Below, one piece after another: positions 21,822 through 30,452 of a stretch of 61,876 bases of DNA. A program made the position numbers and the translations under genes. The notes below the pieces were generated by a model, which saw only the letters and a program-made list of their open reading frames with translations, did no database searches and was not told where the DNA came from. Within the stretch, counting starts at the first letter, position 1, and every line of letters starts with the position of its first letter. Source of the stretch: Glycomyces fuscus (lineage in GTDB: Bacteria; Actinomycetota; Actinomycetes; Streptosporangiales; Streptosporangiaceae); NCBI GenBank assembly GCA_002529455.1, contig NYMS01000052.1, positions 1 to 61,876 of the forward strand, read 5' to 3'.

Positions 21822-23024
21822 TCAGCCCCAGACGACGGGGAGCGCGGCCCGCCCGCTCGCCACGATGGACGGGGTCTGCGCCACCTGCGCCCCCTCGGCC
21901 AGGCGCAGGTCCGGGAAGCGCGCGAAGAGCGCCTCCAGCGCGGTCACGCCCTCCAGCCGGGCCAGTCCCGCGCCCAGGCAGAAGTGCGGGCCGTGCGAGA
22001 AGGCCAGGTGCCCCCGCTGCCTCCTGCGGAGGTCGAAGGCGTGCGCGTCGTCGCCGTGGCGCCCGGGGTCGCGCCCCGCGGCGCCGAAGCCCATGAGCAG
22101 GGCCTCTCCCGCGGGCACGCGCGTGCCCGCCAGGGTGACGTCCTCGGCCGTGTAGCGCAGCGGCAGGTACTGGATGCTGGCGTCCCAGCGCAGGGTCTCC
22201 TCCACCGCGTCGGCCCAGGAGGCGCCGCCCGAACGCACCAGCTCCAGCTGGTCGCGGTGGGTGAGCAGCGCGTGCACGGCGTTGGTGATGAGGTTCATCG
22301 TGGTCTCGTAGCCCGCGCCGATCATGAGGATCAGCGTCCACACCAGCTCGGTGTGGGAGAGCCGCTCGTCGCCCTCGGCCCGCGCCTGGAGCAGCGCGCT
22401 GGTGAGGTCGTCGCCCGGCTCACGGGACTTGCGCTCGGCCAGCTCCGCCAGGAAGGTCTGCATGTCGGCGTTGGTCCGGGCGGCCACCTCCGGGGTGGTG
22501 GTCGCGTCGAAGACGCGGTGCATCAGGGTGTGCAGGGTGTCGCGGTGCTCCGCCCCGACTCCGAAGAGCTCGGAGATGACCGTCATGGGCAGCGGCAGTG
22601 ACAGCGCCGCCTTGAGGTCCACCGGCCCCGACCCCGCCGCTTCGAGGTCGTCGAGCAGTTCGGCGGTGATCTCGGCGATCCTCGGGCGCAGCTCCTCCAC
22701 CCGGCGCGGGGTGAACGCCTGCGAGACCAGGGTCCGCAGGCGCCGGTGCCGGTCGCCGTCCGCGGTGAGCATGTTGTCCGGGGCCACCCAGGAGATCAGC
22801 GGCCAGTCCATGGGGATCTCGCCCTGCGCCCACGCCCGCCAGTGCCGCGCCTCCTTGCGCACCCCGGGGTGGGCGAGGGCCTCCATGATGACGTCGTGGC
22901 CGGTCAGCGCCCGAACAACCACGCCACCAGTGATCTCCACCTCGACGACTGGGCCGCGCTCTCGGAGTCCGGCTGTCTGTCGGTGGAGGTCGTAGGGGTG
23001 GAGGACGGGGATGTCTGCTGCCAT
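21822..23024 (-). CDS. cytochrome P450, canonical, CYP154-like
   Basis: 400 aa monooxygenase. The I-helix oxygen-binding segment is IGAGYETTMNL, the K-helix ExxR is intact in EETLRWDAS and the heme loop is FSHGPHFCLGAG with Cys as axial ligand. ATG at 23024 follows AAGGGAAC. The start overlaps the end of the upstream P450 gene by 121 bp, an unusually long overlap in different frames. By analogy to conservon-linked CYP157/CYP154 pairs I call it CYP154-like; a search is required to fix the family. Confidence 0.9.
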   Translation of the reverse strand: MAADIPVLHPYDLHRQTAGLRERGPVVEVEITGGVVVRALTGHDVIMEALAHPGVRKEARHWRAWAQGEIPMDWPLISWVAPDNMLTADGDRHRRLRTLVSQAFTPRRVEELRPRIAEITAELLDDLEAAGSGPVDLKAALSLPLPMTVISELFGVGAEHRDTLHTLMHRVFDATTTPEVAARTNADMQTFLAELAERKSREPGDDLTSALLQARAEGDERLSHTELVWTLILMIGAGYETTMNLITNAVHALLTHRDQLELVRSGGASWADAVEETLRWDASIQYLPLRYTAEDVTLAGTRVPAGEALLMGFGAAGRDPGRHGDDAHAFDLRRRQRGHLAFSHGPHFCLGAGLARLEGVTALEALFARFPDLRLAEGAQVAQTPSIVASGRAALPVVWG

Positions 23025-24232
23025 CGCGGCGTTCCCTTCGGAGAGGCGGGCGGAAATTCCACGGGGAGTTCGGCCAGGGCCCGCGCGAACGGGGAGACGC
23101 GCCACCGCGGGGCCGGGTCGGTCACGCGCAGGCCGCGCAGGCGCTTGGTGAGGACCTCCACCCCGACCTGGGCCATGGCCTGGGCGAACCCGTGGGCCGG
23201 GCAGCGGTGCGGACCGACCCCGAAGGCCAGGTGGGCGCGGGTGACCTGCTCGATGTCGGGCCCGTGCTCGGCCATCGCGGTGTGGGCGGCGGCGTAGCCG
23301 AGGAGGACGGGCTCCCCCTTGCGGATGTGCCGTCCGCCGCTGATCTCGACGTCCCTCACGGGGTAGAGGACCGGGTAGTTGGTGATGGGCGGCTCGCGCC
23401 ACAGGACCTGTTCGACCACCTCGTCGATCCCGACCAGTGCGCCGTTGAGGGCCCGGTTCACCTCGGGGTCGGTCAGGAGCGTGTGCACGGTCCCCGTGAT
23501 GAGGTTGGCGGTCGGCTCGGCGCCGGCCCCGAAGGTCACGACCAGCTGGTGCAGCACCTCCTCGTCGGTCAGCCCCGCCCGGTGCCGGAGCAGCCAGGTG
23601 GTGACGTCGTCCCCCGGCGACGCGTGCTTCTGCGAGATCGCGTCGGACAGGGCGCGCTCGTACTCGGCGTTGGCGCGCACGACGTCGTTGCCGTCCCACA
23701 GGTCGGTGATCGAGGTCAGCACGCGCTCGCCGACGTCGCGCGAGAAGCCGAACAGGTCGCAGAGCACCAGCAGCGGCAGCAGGCGGGCGTACTCGGGCAC
23801 CAGGTCCGCGCTGCCGCGTTCGACGAAGGCGTCGATGAGGCTGTCGGCGTGGCGGCGGGTGCTCTCGCCGACGCGGCTCTCGGGCACACGGCCCAGGGAG
23901 TCGACCACCGAGCGCTTGAGGCGGGCGTGGGCGTCGTCGTCGGCGAAGAGCAGGTTGGGGCGGTAGGCCATCATCGCGGCCACGGGGGCGTCGTCGGGCA
24001 CGCGCCCCTCGGACCAGTCGAGCCAGAGCCGGGAGTCGCGCCGGAAGGTGCGGGTGTCCCTGCACCAGGCCGTGATGAGCGCGTAGTCGGCGACGACCCA
24101 GGCGCTGATCCCGGGGAAGATCTCGGCGGGGAAGACGGAACCGTGTTCCTTCGCCATCCGTGTGTAGACGGCGTGCGGGTCGGCGTGGAACCCGGGGTCG
24201 TGGAGTTCGGCGTGGGGGCAGCGGGAAGCCAA
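22904..24232 (-). CDS. cytochrome P450 lacking ExxR, CYP157-like
   Basis: 442 aa. The heme loop FGVGPHRCPAHG has the Cys ligand, but the K-helix reads EQVLW where nearly all P450s have ExxR, and the I-helix reads FGAGAEPTANL. CYP157 enzymes are the known exception with such a K-helix. The last 45 residues form a Ser/Thr/Pro-rich extension ending RWRSLVAWLFGR, encoded within the overlap with the next P450 gene. TTG at 24232 is preceded by AGGA. No conservon genes (kinase-like, roadblock, DUF742, GTPase) are next to it. Confidence 0.88.
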   Translation of the reverse strand: MASRCPHAELHDPGFHADPHAVYTRMAKEHGSVFPAEIFPGISAWVVADYALITAWCRDTRTFRRDSRLWLDWSEGRVPDDAPVAAMMAYRPNLLFADDDAHARLKRSVVDSLGRVPESRVGESTRRHADSLIDAFVERGSADLVPEYARLLPLLVLCDLFGFSRDVGERVLTSITDLWDGNDVVRANAEYERALSDAISQKHASPGDDVTTWLLRHRAGLTDEEVLHQLVVTFGAGAEPTANLITGTVHTLLTDPEVNRALNGALVGIDEVVEQVLWREPPITNYPVLYPVRDVEISGGRHIRKGEPVLLGYAAAHTAMAEHGPDIEQVTRAHLAFGVGPHRCPAHGFAQAMAQVGVEVLTKRLRGLRVTDPAPRWRVSPFARALAELPVEFPPASPKGTPRWQQTSPSSTPTTSTDRQPDSESAAQSSRWRSLVAWLFGR

Positions 24233-24601
24233 CGTTTTCCTGTCCTACAGGGGGTTCGAGAGCCGCGCCAGTCTAGTACCGCGGCATGCCCGTTGTTCCT
24301 TCCGTCCCATCCGTTGCACCCCCGCCGGGCACGGGGCGGTCGGCCGCCGGGCGGGGGGCCTCCGCGCCGGACGGCGGCTCCCCGCCCGGGCCCAGGTCAG
24401 CGCCCCGGGACCGGCCGGTCCGCCCCGCGGCCGGGGCCCGCCGGAGCCGGGCTCCCCCCGGGCCGCCCCAGTCCCGGCGGTGCCCGGCCGGCGGCGTGAG
24501 CTGTAGCATCGTGGCCGGATTCCTCCCCCCTGCACCACTCTCCTCCGGCCCCGGCCAAGGCCGTGCGGCGGAGCTTTCGACACACACGGGAACGGACGTT
24601 C
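24233..24601. other. 369-bp divergent intergenic region
   Basis: Very GC-rich with several imperfect hairpins. No gene and no clear promoter pair were recognised. It must hold promoters for both flanking genes. Confidence 0.4.
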
Positions 24602-25351
24602 ATGGACGCTGAAGACACCCAGGTCATGACCAGGACGGGTGAGTTCACCAGCACCACCCTGAGCTGGGAGACCTCGGTCCGGGGCCGGGTCGCGGCGGCG
24701 GTCGACCGCCTCTCCGGGCCGCTGGCCGACCTGCTGGAGCGCGACGCCAACGACGGCGACACCCGCATGCTGGTCGCCGACTTCTTCAGCGTCGGACTGA
24801 ACTTCAGCAAGTACCAGGACATGACCACCGAGTACCGGACCAGCGGGGACTCGATCGACTACGCGATCATGCTGGAAGGCAAGCTGTTCGCGCCGGTGGA
24901 GGTGCGCCGGGTCGGCCAGGGGCTCGACCAGCGCAACATCCAGGTGTCCCGGCGCCTGGCCGTCGAGGAGGGCGCCGAGTGGGTGATCCTCACCAACGGC
25001 CGCCTCTGGAAGGTCTACCACCTGCGTCCGGACGGCGACGGCGGCAACCGGCCGGTGGAGGTCATCGACGTCGACCTCATGGACGCCGACGCCTACCAGC
25101 GCAACATCGACGCCCTGTTCCACATCACCCGCGAGGCCGTCGACCGCGGTCGGCTGGACACCCTGCGCAGGTGGAAGGAGGCCGTCGAGGCGGCACCGGT
25201 CGCCGAGGCTCTGCGCAGCGACGCCGTGGTGGAGACGGTCCGCGCCCAGCTGCGCGCCGCCACCGGCCACCAGGGGCACACGGGCGACGCCGACGAGGTG
25301 CGCCGCGCCCTGGTCGAGGAGGTCATCGCCCAGGGCCTGCTGGAGGACTGA
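24602..25351 (+). CDS. HsdR N-terminal-like (restriction-fold) protein
   Basis: 249 aa. The middle carries a PD-(D/E)xK-like arrangement: STTLSWETSVRGRVAAAVDR, then DSIDYAIMLEGKLFAPVEVR and RRLAVEEGAEWVILTNGRLW. The same order is seen in the N-terminal domain of type I restriction R subunits and in stand-alone HSDR_N_2 proteins. In ordinary members the second acidic residue and Lys read (D/E)xK; here the strand is VEVRR, so catalysis may be lost. No partner methylase is nearby, so I would not call it a restriction system. Confidence 0.7.
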   Translation: MDAEDTQVMTRTGEFTSTTLSWETSVRGRVAAAVDRLSGPLADLLERDANDGDTRMLVADFFSVGLNFSKYQDMTTEYRTSGDSIDYAIMLEGKLFAPVEVRRVGQGLDQRNIQVSRRLAVEEGAEWVILTNGRLWKVYHLRPDGDGGNRPVEVIDVDLMDADAYQRNIDALFHITREAVDRGRLDTLRRWKEAVEAAPVAEALRSDAVVETVRAQLRAATGHQGHTGDADEVRRALVEEVIAQGLLED

Positions 25352-25472
25352 TCCCCGGCACCGGGTCCGGCCCCGCCCGGGCCGGACCCGCCGTGGCCGC
25401 CCGTCCCGGCCGCGTTCCCCCCGCCCCGGCCTCGCCGCCTCCGCCGTCCGGCGGTTCACGGGTTTGCCCCCA

Positions 25473-25501
25473 TTGACAGTTGTGATACGCGACACAACAA
25501 T
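25473..25501 (+). promoter_or_regulatory. promoter of the GH9 cellulase gene
   Basis: TTGACA (25473-25478), 17-bp spacer, AACAAT (25496-25501). The predicted transcription start is near 25508, directly before the CelR/CebR box. Confidence 0.65.
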
Positions 25502-25512
25502 GGTCATACTAT

Positions 25513-25526
25513 TGGGAGCGCTCCCA
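25513..25526. promoter_or_regulatory. CelR/CebR operator
   Basis: Perfect 14-bp palindrome TGGGAGCGCTCCCA, the established binding site of the cellobiose-responsive LacI-type repressors CelR (Thermobifida) and CebR (Streptomyces). It covers the predicted start of transcription. Confidence 0.95.
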
Positions 25527-25564
25527 GTGCTTCCGGCCGCTTACCCCCCAGCGGAAGGACCCCC

Positions 25565-28159
25565 GTGAGCCCGGCACGAAGAAACAGGGCGGTGGCGCTC
25601 GGCGCCGCAGCCGCACTCGGCACGAGTCTCCTCGTGGCCTCCCCCGTCCAGGCCGACGACGAACCGGTCGAGCAGATCACCAACGGCGACTTCGCCGACG
25701 GCACCACCGGCTGGTGGGCGACCGAGGGGATCGAACTCGCGGTCAGCGACGCCGGGGCCCTGTGCGTCGCGGTCCCCGGCGGCACCAGCGACCCGTGGGA
25801 CCAGATCGTCGGCCAGAACGACGTCCCCCTCGTGGCCGGGGAGTCCTACGCCCTCACGTTCACCGCCTCCGGCGCCGACGGCCTGCCCGTGCGCGCGCTG
25901 GTCCAGGAGCCCGTCGACCCCTGGCGCACCGAACTGGACGAGCGCCCCGTGCTCACGCCGACGGCGACCGGCTACGAGTACGTCTTCACCGCGTCGGCCG
26001 AGATGGCCGACGCCCAGGTCGCCTTCCAGATCGGCGGGGCCGAGGAGGACTGGACGTTCTGCCTGGACGACGTGTCCCTGCTCGGCGGCGCCGAACCCCC
26101 GGTCCACGAGCCCGACACCGGCCCGCGCGTCCGCGTCAACCAGGTCGGCTACCTCCCGCAGGGCCCCAAGAACGCCACCGTGGTCACCGACGCCGAGGAG
26201 GCCCTGCCCTGGCGGCTGGCCGACGCCGGGGGCGCGGTCGTGGCCGAGGGCGACACCGTCCCCTACGGCATGGACGAGTCCTCCGGGCAGAACGTGCACA
26301 CCGTCGACTTCAGCGGCTTCACCGGGACGGGCGAGGGCTACACCCTGACCGCCGACGGCGAGACCAGCCACCCCTTCGGCATCACCGCCGACCCCTATTC
26401 CGCCCTGGCCACGGACGCCCTGGAGTTCTACTACACCCAGCGCAGCGGCGTCGAGATCCTCGACGAGCTCGCACCCGGGTACGGACGCGAGGCCGGGCAC
26501 GTCGGCGTGGAGCCCAACCAGGGCGACACCGACGTCACCTGCCACCCCTCCGCGCCGTGTGACTACTCGCTCGACGTGTCCGGCGGCTGGTACGACGCGG
26601 GCGACCACGGCAAGTACGTGGTGAACGGCGGCATCTCCGTCCACCAGCTGATGAGCGTCTACGAGCGCGCGCACACCGCGCCCACCGGCGACCCCTCCCG
26701 GGTCGCCGACTCCACCCTGTCCGTCCCCGAGCGGGACAACGGCGTGCCCGACGTCCTGGACGAGGCCCGCTGGGAGATGGAGTTCCTGCTGTCCATGCAG
26801 GTCCCCGAGGGCGAGGAGCTCGCGGGGATGGCCCACCACAAGGTCCACGACGAGCGCTGGACCGGCCTGCCCCTGCTGCCCGCCGACGACCCCCAGCCCC
26901 GCTACCTGCACCCGCCGTCCACGGCGGCCACGCTGAACCTGGCCGCGACCGCCGCCCAGTGCTCCCGCGTGTTCGCCCCCTACGACGCCGACTTCGCCGC
27001 GGCCTGCCTGGAGGCGGCCGAGACCGCCTGGGACGCCGCGGTGGCCCACCCCGACCGCCTCGCGACCGTCGGCGGCGAGGGCGGCGGCGCCTACGACGAC
27101 GACAACGTGGCCGACGAGTTCTACTGGGCCGCCGCGGAGCTGTACCTGGCCACCGGGCACGGGGACTACGAGGAGGCGGTGACCTCGTCCGAGCTGCACA
27201 CCGCCGACGTGTTCACCGCGGCCGGGTTCGACTGGCGCTGGACCGCCCCGCTGGGCCGCCTCCAGCTCGCCACCGTGCCCAACGCCCTCGACGGCCGCGA
27301 CGGGGTCCGCGCCTCCGTCGTGGAGGGTGCCGAGCAGTACCTGGCCGACGCCGCGGAGCACGCCTACGGGCTGGTCTACGACCCCGAGGGCGGGGTCTTC
27401 GCGTGGGGCTCCAACAACCTCGTGCTCAACAACATGGTGGTGATGGCCAGCGCCTACGACATCGGCGGCGACACGCGCTTCCGCGACGCGGTCCTGGAGG
27501 GCATGGACTACGTCCTGGGACGCAACGCCCTCAACCAGTCGTACGTGACCGGGTACGGCGAGAACGACGCGGCCAACCAGCACAGCCGCTGGTACGCCCA
27601 CCAGCTCGACCCGAGCCTGCCCAACCCGCCCGCGGGCACCCTCTCCGGCGGGCCCAACTCCGACACCGGCACCTGGGACCCGGTGGCCCAGGCCAACCTG
27701 GACGGGTGCGCCCCCCAGTTCTGCTACATCGACCACATCGACTCGTGGGCGACCAACGAGCTGACCATCAACTGGAACTCCACGCTGGCCTGGGTGTCCG
27801 GGTTCGTCGCCGACCAGGGCGACGCCTCCCCGCCCGCCGGGGCCGCGTGCGAGGTCGACTACGTGGTCCACGGCGAGTGGCACGACCGCTTCAACACCCA
27901 GGTGACCGTCCGCAACACGGGTGACGAGCCCGTGTCGGGCTGGAAGCTGGTGTGGTCCTTCCCCGGCGGCCAGACCGTGGACCGCCACTGGAGCAGCACG
28001 CTGGAGCAGTCCGGGCACACGGTGACCGCCGTGAACGCGGACTGGAACGGGACCATCGCCCCCGGCGCCGAGGTGACCTTCGGCTTCGTCGGCGCCCTGA
28101 CGACCGGAGCGAACGCCGTGCCCGAGAGGTTCTCCCTCAACGGTTCCGTCTGCCGCTGA
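25565..28159 (+). CDS. secreted multidomain GH9 cellulase
   Basis: 864 aa endo- or processive beta-1,4-glucanase. The signal peptide ends near SPVQA-DDEP. Domains in order: CBM4/9-like (about 35-180), CelD_N Ig-like (RVRVNQVGYLPQGPKNATVV, about 186-275), GH9 catalytic (285-740) and a C-terminal CBM2 (760-864, Cys to Cys, with binding Trp in GWKLVW and ADWNGT). The catalytic base region is DVSGGWYDAGDHGKY, the conserved His is in QHSRWYAH and the acid Glu in ATNELTINW. GTG at 25565 follows GGAAGGA. No Fn3 linker is seen. Controlled by the CelR/CebR box just upstream. Confidence 0.96.
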   Translation: MSPARRNRAVALGAAAALGTSLLVASPVQADDEPVEQITNGDFADGTTGWWATEGIELAVSDAGALCVAVPGGTSDPWDQIVGQNDVPLVAGESYALTFTASGADGLPVRALVQEPVDPWRTELDERPVLTPTATGYEYVFTASAEMADAQVAFQIGGAEEDWTFCLDDVSLLGGAEPPVHEPDTGPRVRVNQVGYLPQGPKNATVVTDAEEALPWRLADAGGAVVAEGDTVPYGMDESSGQNVHTVDFSGFTGTGEGYTLTADGETSHPFGITADPYSALATDALEFYYTQRSGVEILDELAPGYGREAGHVGVEPNQGDTDVTCHPSAPCDYSLDVSGGWYDAGDHGKYVVNGGISVHQLMSVYERAHTAPTGDPSRVADSTLSVPERDNGVPDVLDEARWEMEFLLSMQVPEGEELAGMAHHKVHDERWTGLPLLPADDPQPRYLHPPSTAATLNLAATAAQCSRVFAPYDADFAAACLEAAETAWDAAVAHPDRLATVGGEGGGAYDDDNVADEFYWAAAELYLATGHGDYEEAVTSSELHTADVFTAAGFDWRWTAPLGRLQLATVPNALDGRDGVRASVVEGAEQYLADAAEHAYGLVYDPEGGVFAWGSNNLVLNNMVVMASAYDIGGDTRFRDAVLEGMDYVLGRNALNQSYVTGYGENDAANQHSRWYAHQLDPSLPNPPAGTLSGGPNSDTGTWDPVAQANLDGCAPQFCYIDHIDSWATNELTINWNSTLAWVSGFVADQGDASPPAGAACEVDYVVHGEWHDRFNTQVTVRNTGDEPVSGWKLVWSFPGGQTVDRHWSSTLEQSGHTVTAVNADWNGTIAPGAEVTFGFVGALTTGANAVPERFSLNGSVCR

Positions 28160-28213
28160 CCCGCGGGCGGGGCGCCGACGGCGCGCCCGCCCGCGCCGTA
28201 GACCCCTCCGGGA

Positions 28214-28249
28214 GGACGGGGCCCCTCAGGAGAGCGTGGGGCCCCGTCC
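28214..28249. terminator. bidirectional terminator after the cellulase
   Basis: Perfect 12-bp arms GGACGGGGCCCC and GGGGCCCCGTCC with a 12-nt loop, between convergent genes. Confidence 0.85.
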
Positions 28250-28270
28250 GTCATCTCCGGGGACAGGAGT

Positions 28271-29125
28271 TCAGGCGCGCTGCCAGCGCGCCTGGCAGAA
28301 GCAGTAGGCGCCGTACAGGGCGACGCCCGCGGCGACGGCCACGAGGGCCCAGGGTCCGGCCGGGGTCTCGGAGAAGGCCCGCAGCGTGCCGTCCAGACCC
28401 TTCGCCTGGTCCTTGTCGAAGGTGATCGCCGCCTGGAGGAAGAACACGCCCACGGCGGCCAGGACCAGGCCGTGCGTGGCGATGCCGAGCACGCCCACGG
28501 TGACCACGGCCGTGCGCCGCTGCCGGGGGAGCGCTCCCAGAGCCAGTTCCCGCGTGAAGCGGCGGGTCGCCGCCTTCCAGATCTGGTAGAGGCCCACGGC
28601 GATCACGCCGAGGCCCACCGCGCCGACGACGAACCGGCCGAGGGGCAGTGCCATCAGCTGCGCCGTCAGCGCCTCCGACTGGCTGTCCTGGGACTGCGGG
28701 GAGCCCCGCCCCAGCAGGAAGCCCGCGATGCTGGAGGCCAGCACGGCGTAGGTGATCGCGCGTGCCGCCGCCGCGACGCGCGTGGAGGCCTTGCCCAGGC
28801 TCACGGCGGCGATGACCGCCTGCCACACCGTCAGTCCCGCCAGGCCCGCCGCCGCGGCCCACAGCACGAGCATGCCGCCGGTGTTCTGGGCGATGAGCTG
28901 GATGGCGCCGCTGTTGTCCGCCTCCTGGCCCCCGCCGCCGAAGGCGATGCGCAGCGCCAGGTAGCCGACGAGGAGGTAGATGAGACCCTTGGCCGCGAAG
29001 CCCACGCTGGCCAGGGTCCGGAGCCAGCGGCTGCCGGCCGCCTGGTGGCCGGCCCGGCGGCCCGCCGCCTTGGCGTCCCTCGCCGAGCGCTCCGCCTTTC
29101 CTGGTAATCCCGATGATGAGGTCAT
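28271..29125 (-). CDS. DUF1206 membrane protein
   Basis: 284 aa with six membrane helices in three repeated pairs, the DUF1206 layout: LASVGFAAKGLIYLLVGYLA, AITYAVLASSIAGFLLG, VTVGVLGIATHGLVLAAVG and related segments. The N-terminus is basic and soluble. ATG at 29125 is used; an ATG 17 codons upstream (29176) is an alternative. The function is unknown; in actinomycetes these genes are often found with general-stress genes. Confidence 0.85.
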   Translation of the reverse strand: MTSSSGLPGKAERSARDAKAAGRRAGHQAAGSRWLRTLASVGFAAKGLIYLLVGYLALRIAFGGGGQEADNSGAIQLIAQNTGGMLVLWAAAAGLAGLTVWQAVIAAVSLGKASTRVAAAARAITYAVLASSIAGFLLGRGSPQSQDSQSEALTAQLMALPLGRFVVGAVGLGVIAVGLYQIWKAATRRFTRELALGALPRQRRTAVVTVGVLGIATHGLVLAAVGVFFLQAAITFDKDQAKGLDGTLRAFSETPAGPWALVAVAAGVALYGAYCFCQARWQRA

Positions 29126-29265
29126 ACCCGGGCCGTGCCCCCGTGCGGGCGGCGAAAACAGAGGTTTGGACGGCATGTGTCCGTCTTCGCTGCTCAGGCG
29201 CGCTTCATCGGTTCCGGTACGCGGGTCCCGGACGGCGGTCGCGACGGCCTCGCCCGGCGCCGCCG

Positions 29266-30423
29266 CTACCCCAGCGGCACCCGCAGGACGCGGTCGTCGC
29301 CGTCGGACGGATCCCCGACCCCGTCGAGGTTGCTGGTGGTCAGCCACAGCTCGTCCCCGCCGGGGACGGTCACCACCGTGCGCAGGCGGCCGTACTCCCC
29401 CTGGTGGTGGTCCACGGGCTCGCCCACGCCGCCGCCACCGGTGAGCGGCACCTCCCACAGGCGCTCGCCGCGCAGTGCCGCCACCCACAGGGAGCCGCCC
29501 GCGACCGCCGCACCGCTGGGCGAGGCCTCCGCGGGGCTCCACGTGAGCAGGGGGTCGACGTACTCGTCACCGCCCCCGGTGCCCTCCACCTCGGGCCAGC
29601 CGTAGTTGTCGCCCGGCTCGATCAGGTTGACCTCGTCGAACGCGTTCTGCCCGAACTCGGTGGCGTACAGGTTCCCCTCCTCGTCCCACGCCAGGCCCTG
29701 GACGTTGCGGTGGCCGTAGCTGTAGACGGGGTTGCCGAAGGGGTTGTCCGGCGCCGGGTCCCCGTCGGCGGTGATGCGCAGGATCTTGCCGCCCAGCGAG
29801 TCGGTGTCCTGGGACAGGCTCTCCCGGCCCGCGTCCCCGGTGCCGACGTACAGCAGGCCGTCGGGGCCGAACTCGATCCGGCCGCCGTTGTGGTGGGAGG
29901 CGGAGGGGATGCCGTCGAGGACGACCTCGGCCTCCCCGAAGCCCCCGCCCCCGTTCTCGGGGTCGTACTCCAGGCGACTGATCCGGTTGTCGGAGTCGGC
30001 GGTGTGGTAGGCGTACACGTACGGCTCCTCGGGGAAGCCCGGGTCCACGGCCAGTCCCAGCAGGCCGCCCTCACCGTTCGGCGCGACCCCCTCGACGGTG
30101 CCGACTCCGGCGACCGAGCCGTCGGGGGACACGCGAACCACCTCCGCCGAGTCGCGCTGGGAGACCAGGGCCGAGCCGTCGGGGAGGAAGGCCAGCCCCC
30201 ACGGCACCTCCAGGCCCGTGGCGACCTCCTCGGGCCGACCGGGATCGGCATCGGCGGGATCTCCCCGCCCGCCCGGTTCCTCCTGTCCGTCCGTCGCGCC
30301 CGCCCCGTCCCGTGGCGCGCCGTCGGTCGCGTCCCTCCGGGCGCCGCACCCGGCGAGAAGGACGAGGGCGCCGAGGAGGGAGGCGGTACGGAGCAACGGT
30401 CCCGCGCGCGCTGAAGGTTCCAT
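29266..30423 (-). CDS. PQQ-type sugar dehydrogenase lipoprotein
   Basis: 385 aa. The lipobox LVLLAGC gives a membrane-anchored extracellular protein. A six-bladed propeller of the glucose/sorbosone dehydrogenase (GSDH) family follows: EEVATGLEVPWGLAFLPDGS, GLLGLAVDPGFPEEPYVYAY, HHNGGRIEFGPDGLLYVGTG, SYGHRNVQGLAWDEEGNLYA and GDNYGWPEVEG. The catalytic His lies in the HHNGGRI segment. It probably oxidises sugars in the cell wall if PQQ is present; many actinomycete members have no known cofactor. It is 29 bp after the FUSC gene, likely one operon. Confidence 0.88.
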   Translation of the reverse strand: MEPSARAGPLLRTASLLGALVLLAGCGARRDATDGAPRDGAGATDGQEEPGGRGDPADADPGRPEEVATGLEVPWGLAFLPDGSALVSQRDSAEVVRVSPDGSVAGVGTVEGVAPNGEGGLLGLAVDPGFPEEPYVYAYHTADSDNRISRLEYDPENGGGGFGEAEVVLDGIPSASHHNGGRIEFGPDGLLYVGTGDAGRESLSQDTDSLGGKILRITADGDPAPDNPFGNPVYSYGHRNVQGLAWDEEGNLYATEFGQNAFDEVNLIEPGDNYGWPEVEGTGGGDEYVDPLLTWSPAEASPSGAAVAGGSLWVAALRGERLWEVPLTGGGGVGEPVDHHQGEYGRLRTVVTVPGGDELWLTTSNLDGVGDPSDGDDRVLRVPLG

Positions 30424-30452
30424 GTCCCCTCCCTTCCCCCCGGGTGCCGCCG

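Noticed and set aside
23025..24065. Upstream extension of the canonical P450 frame
   Set aside because: It is an out-of-phase reading of the CYP157-like gene; ATG at 23024 with AAGGGAAC gives a normal-length P450.
24602..25351. Restriction-modification system
   Set aside because: A single HsdR-N-like domain without methylase, specificity subunit or helicase; possible loss of the catalytic Lys.
21000..25400. Conservon (cvnABCD) around the P450 pair
   Set aside because: No sensor-kinase-like, roadblock, DUF742 or GTPase gene is present.
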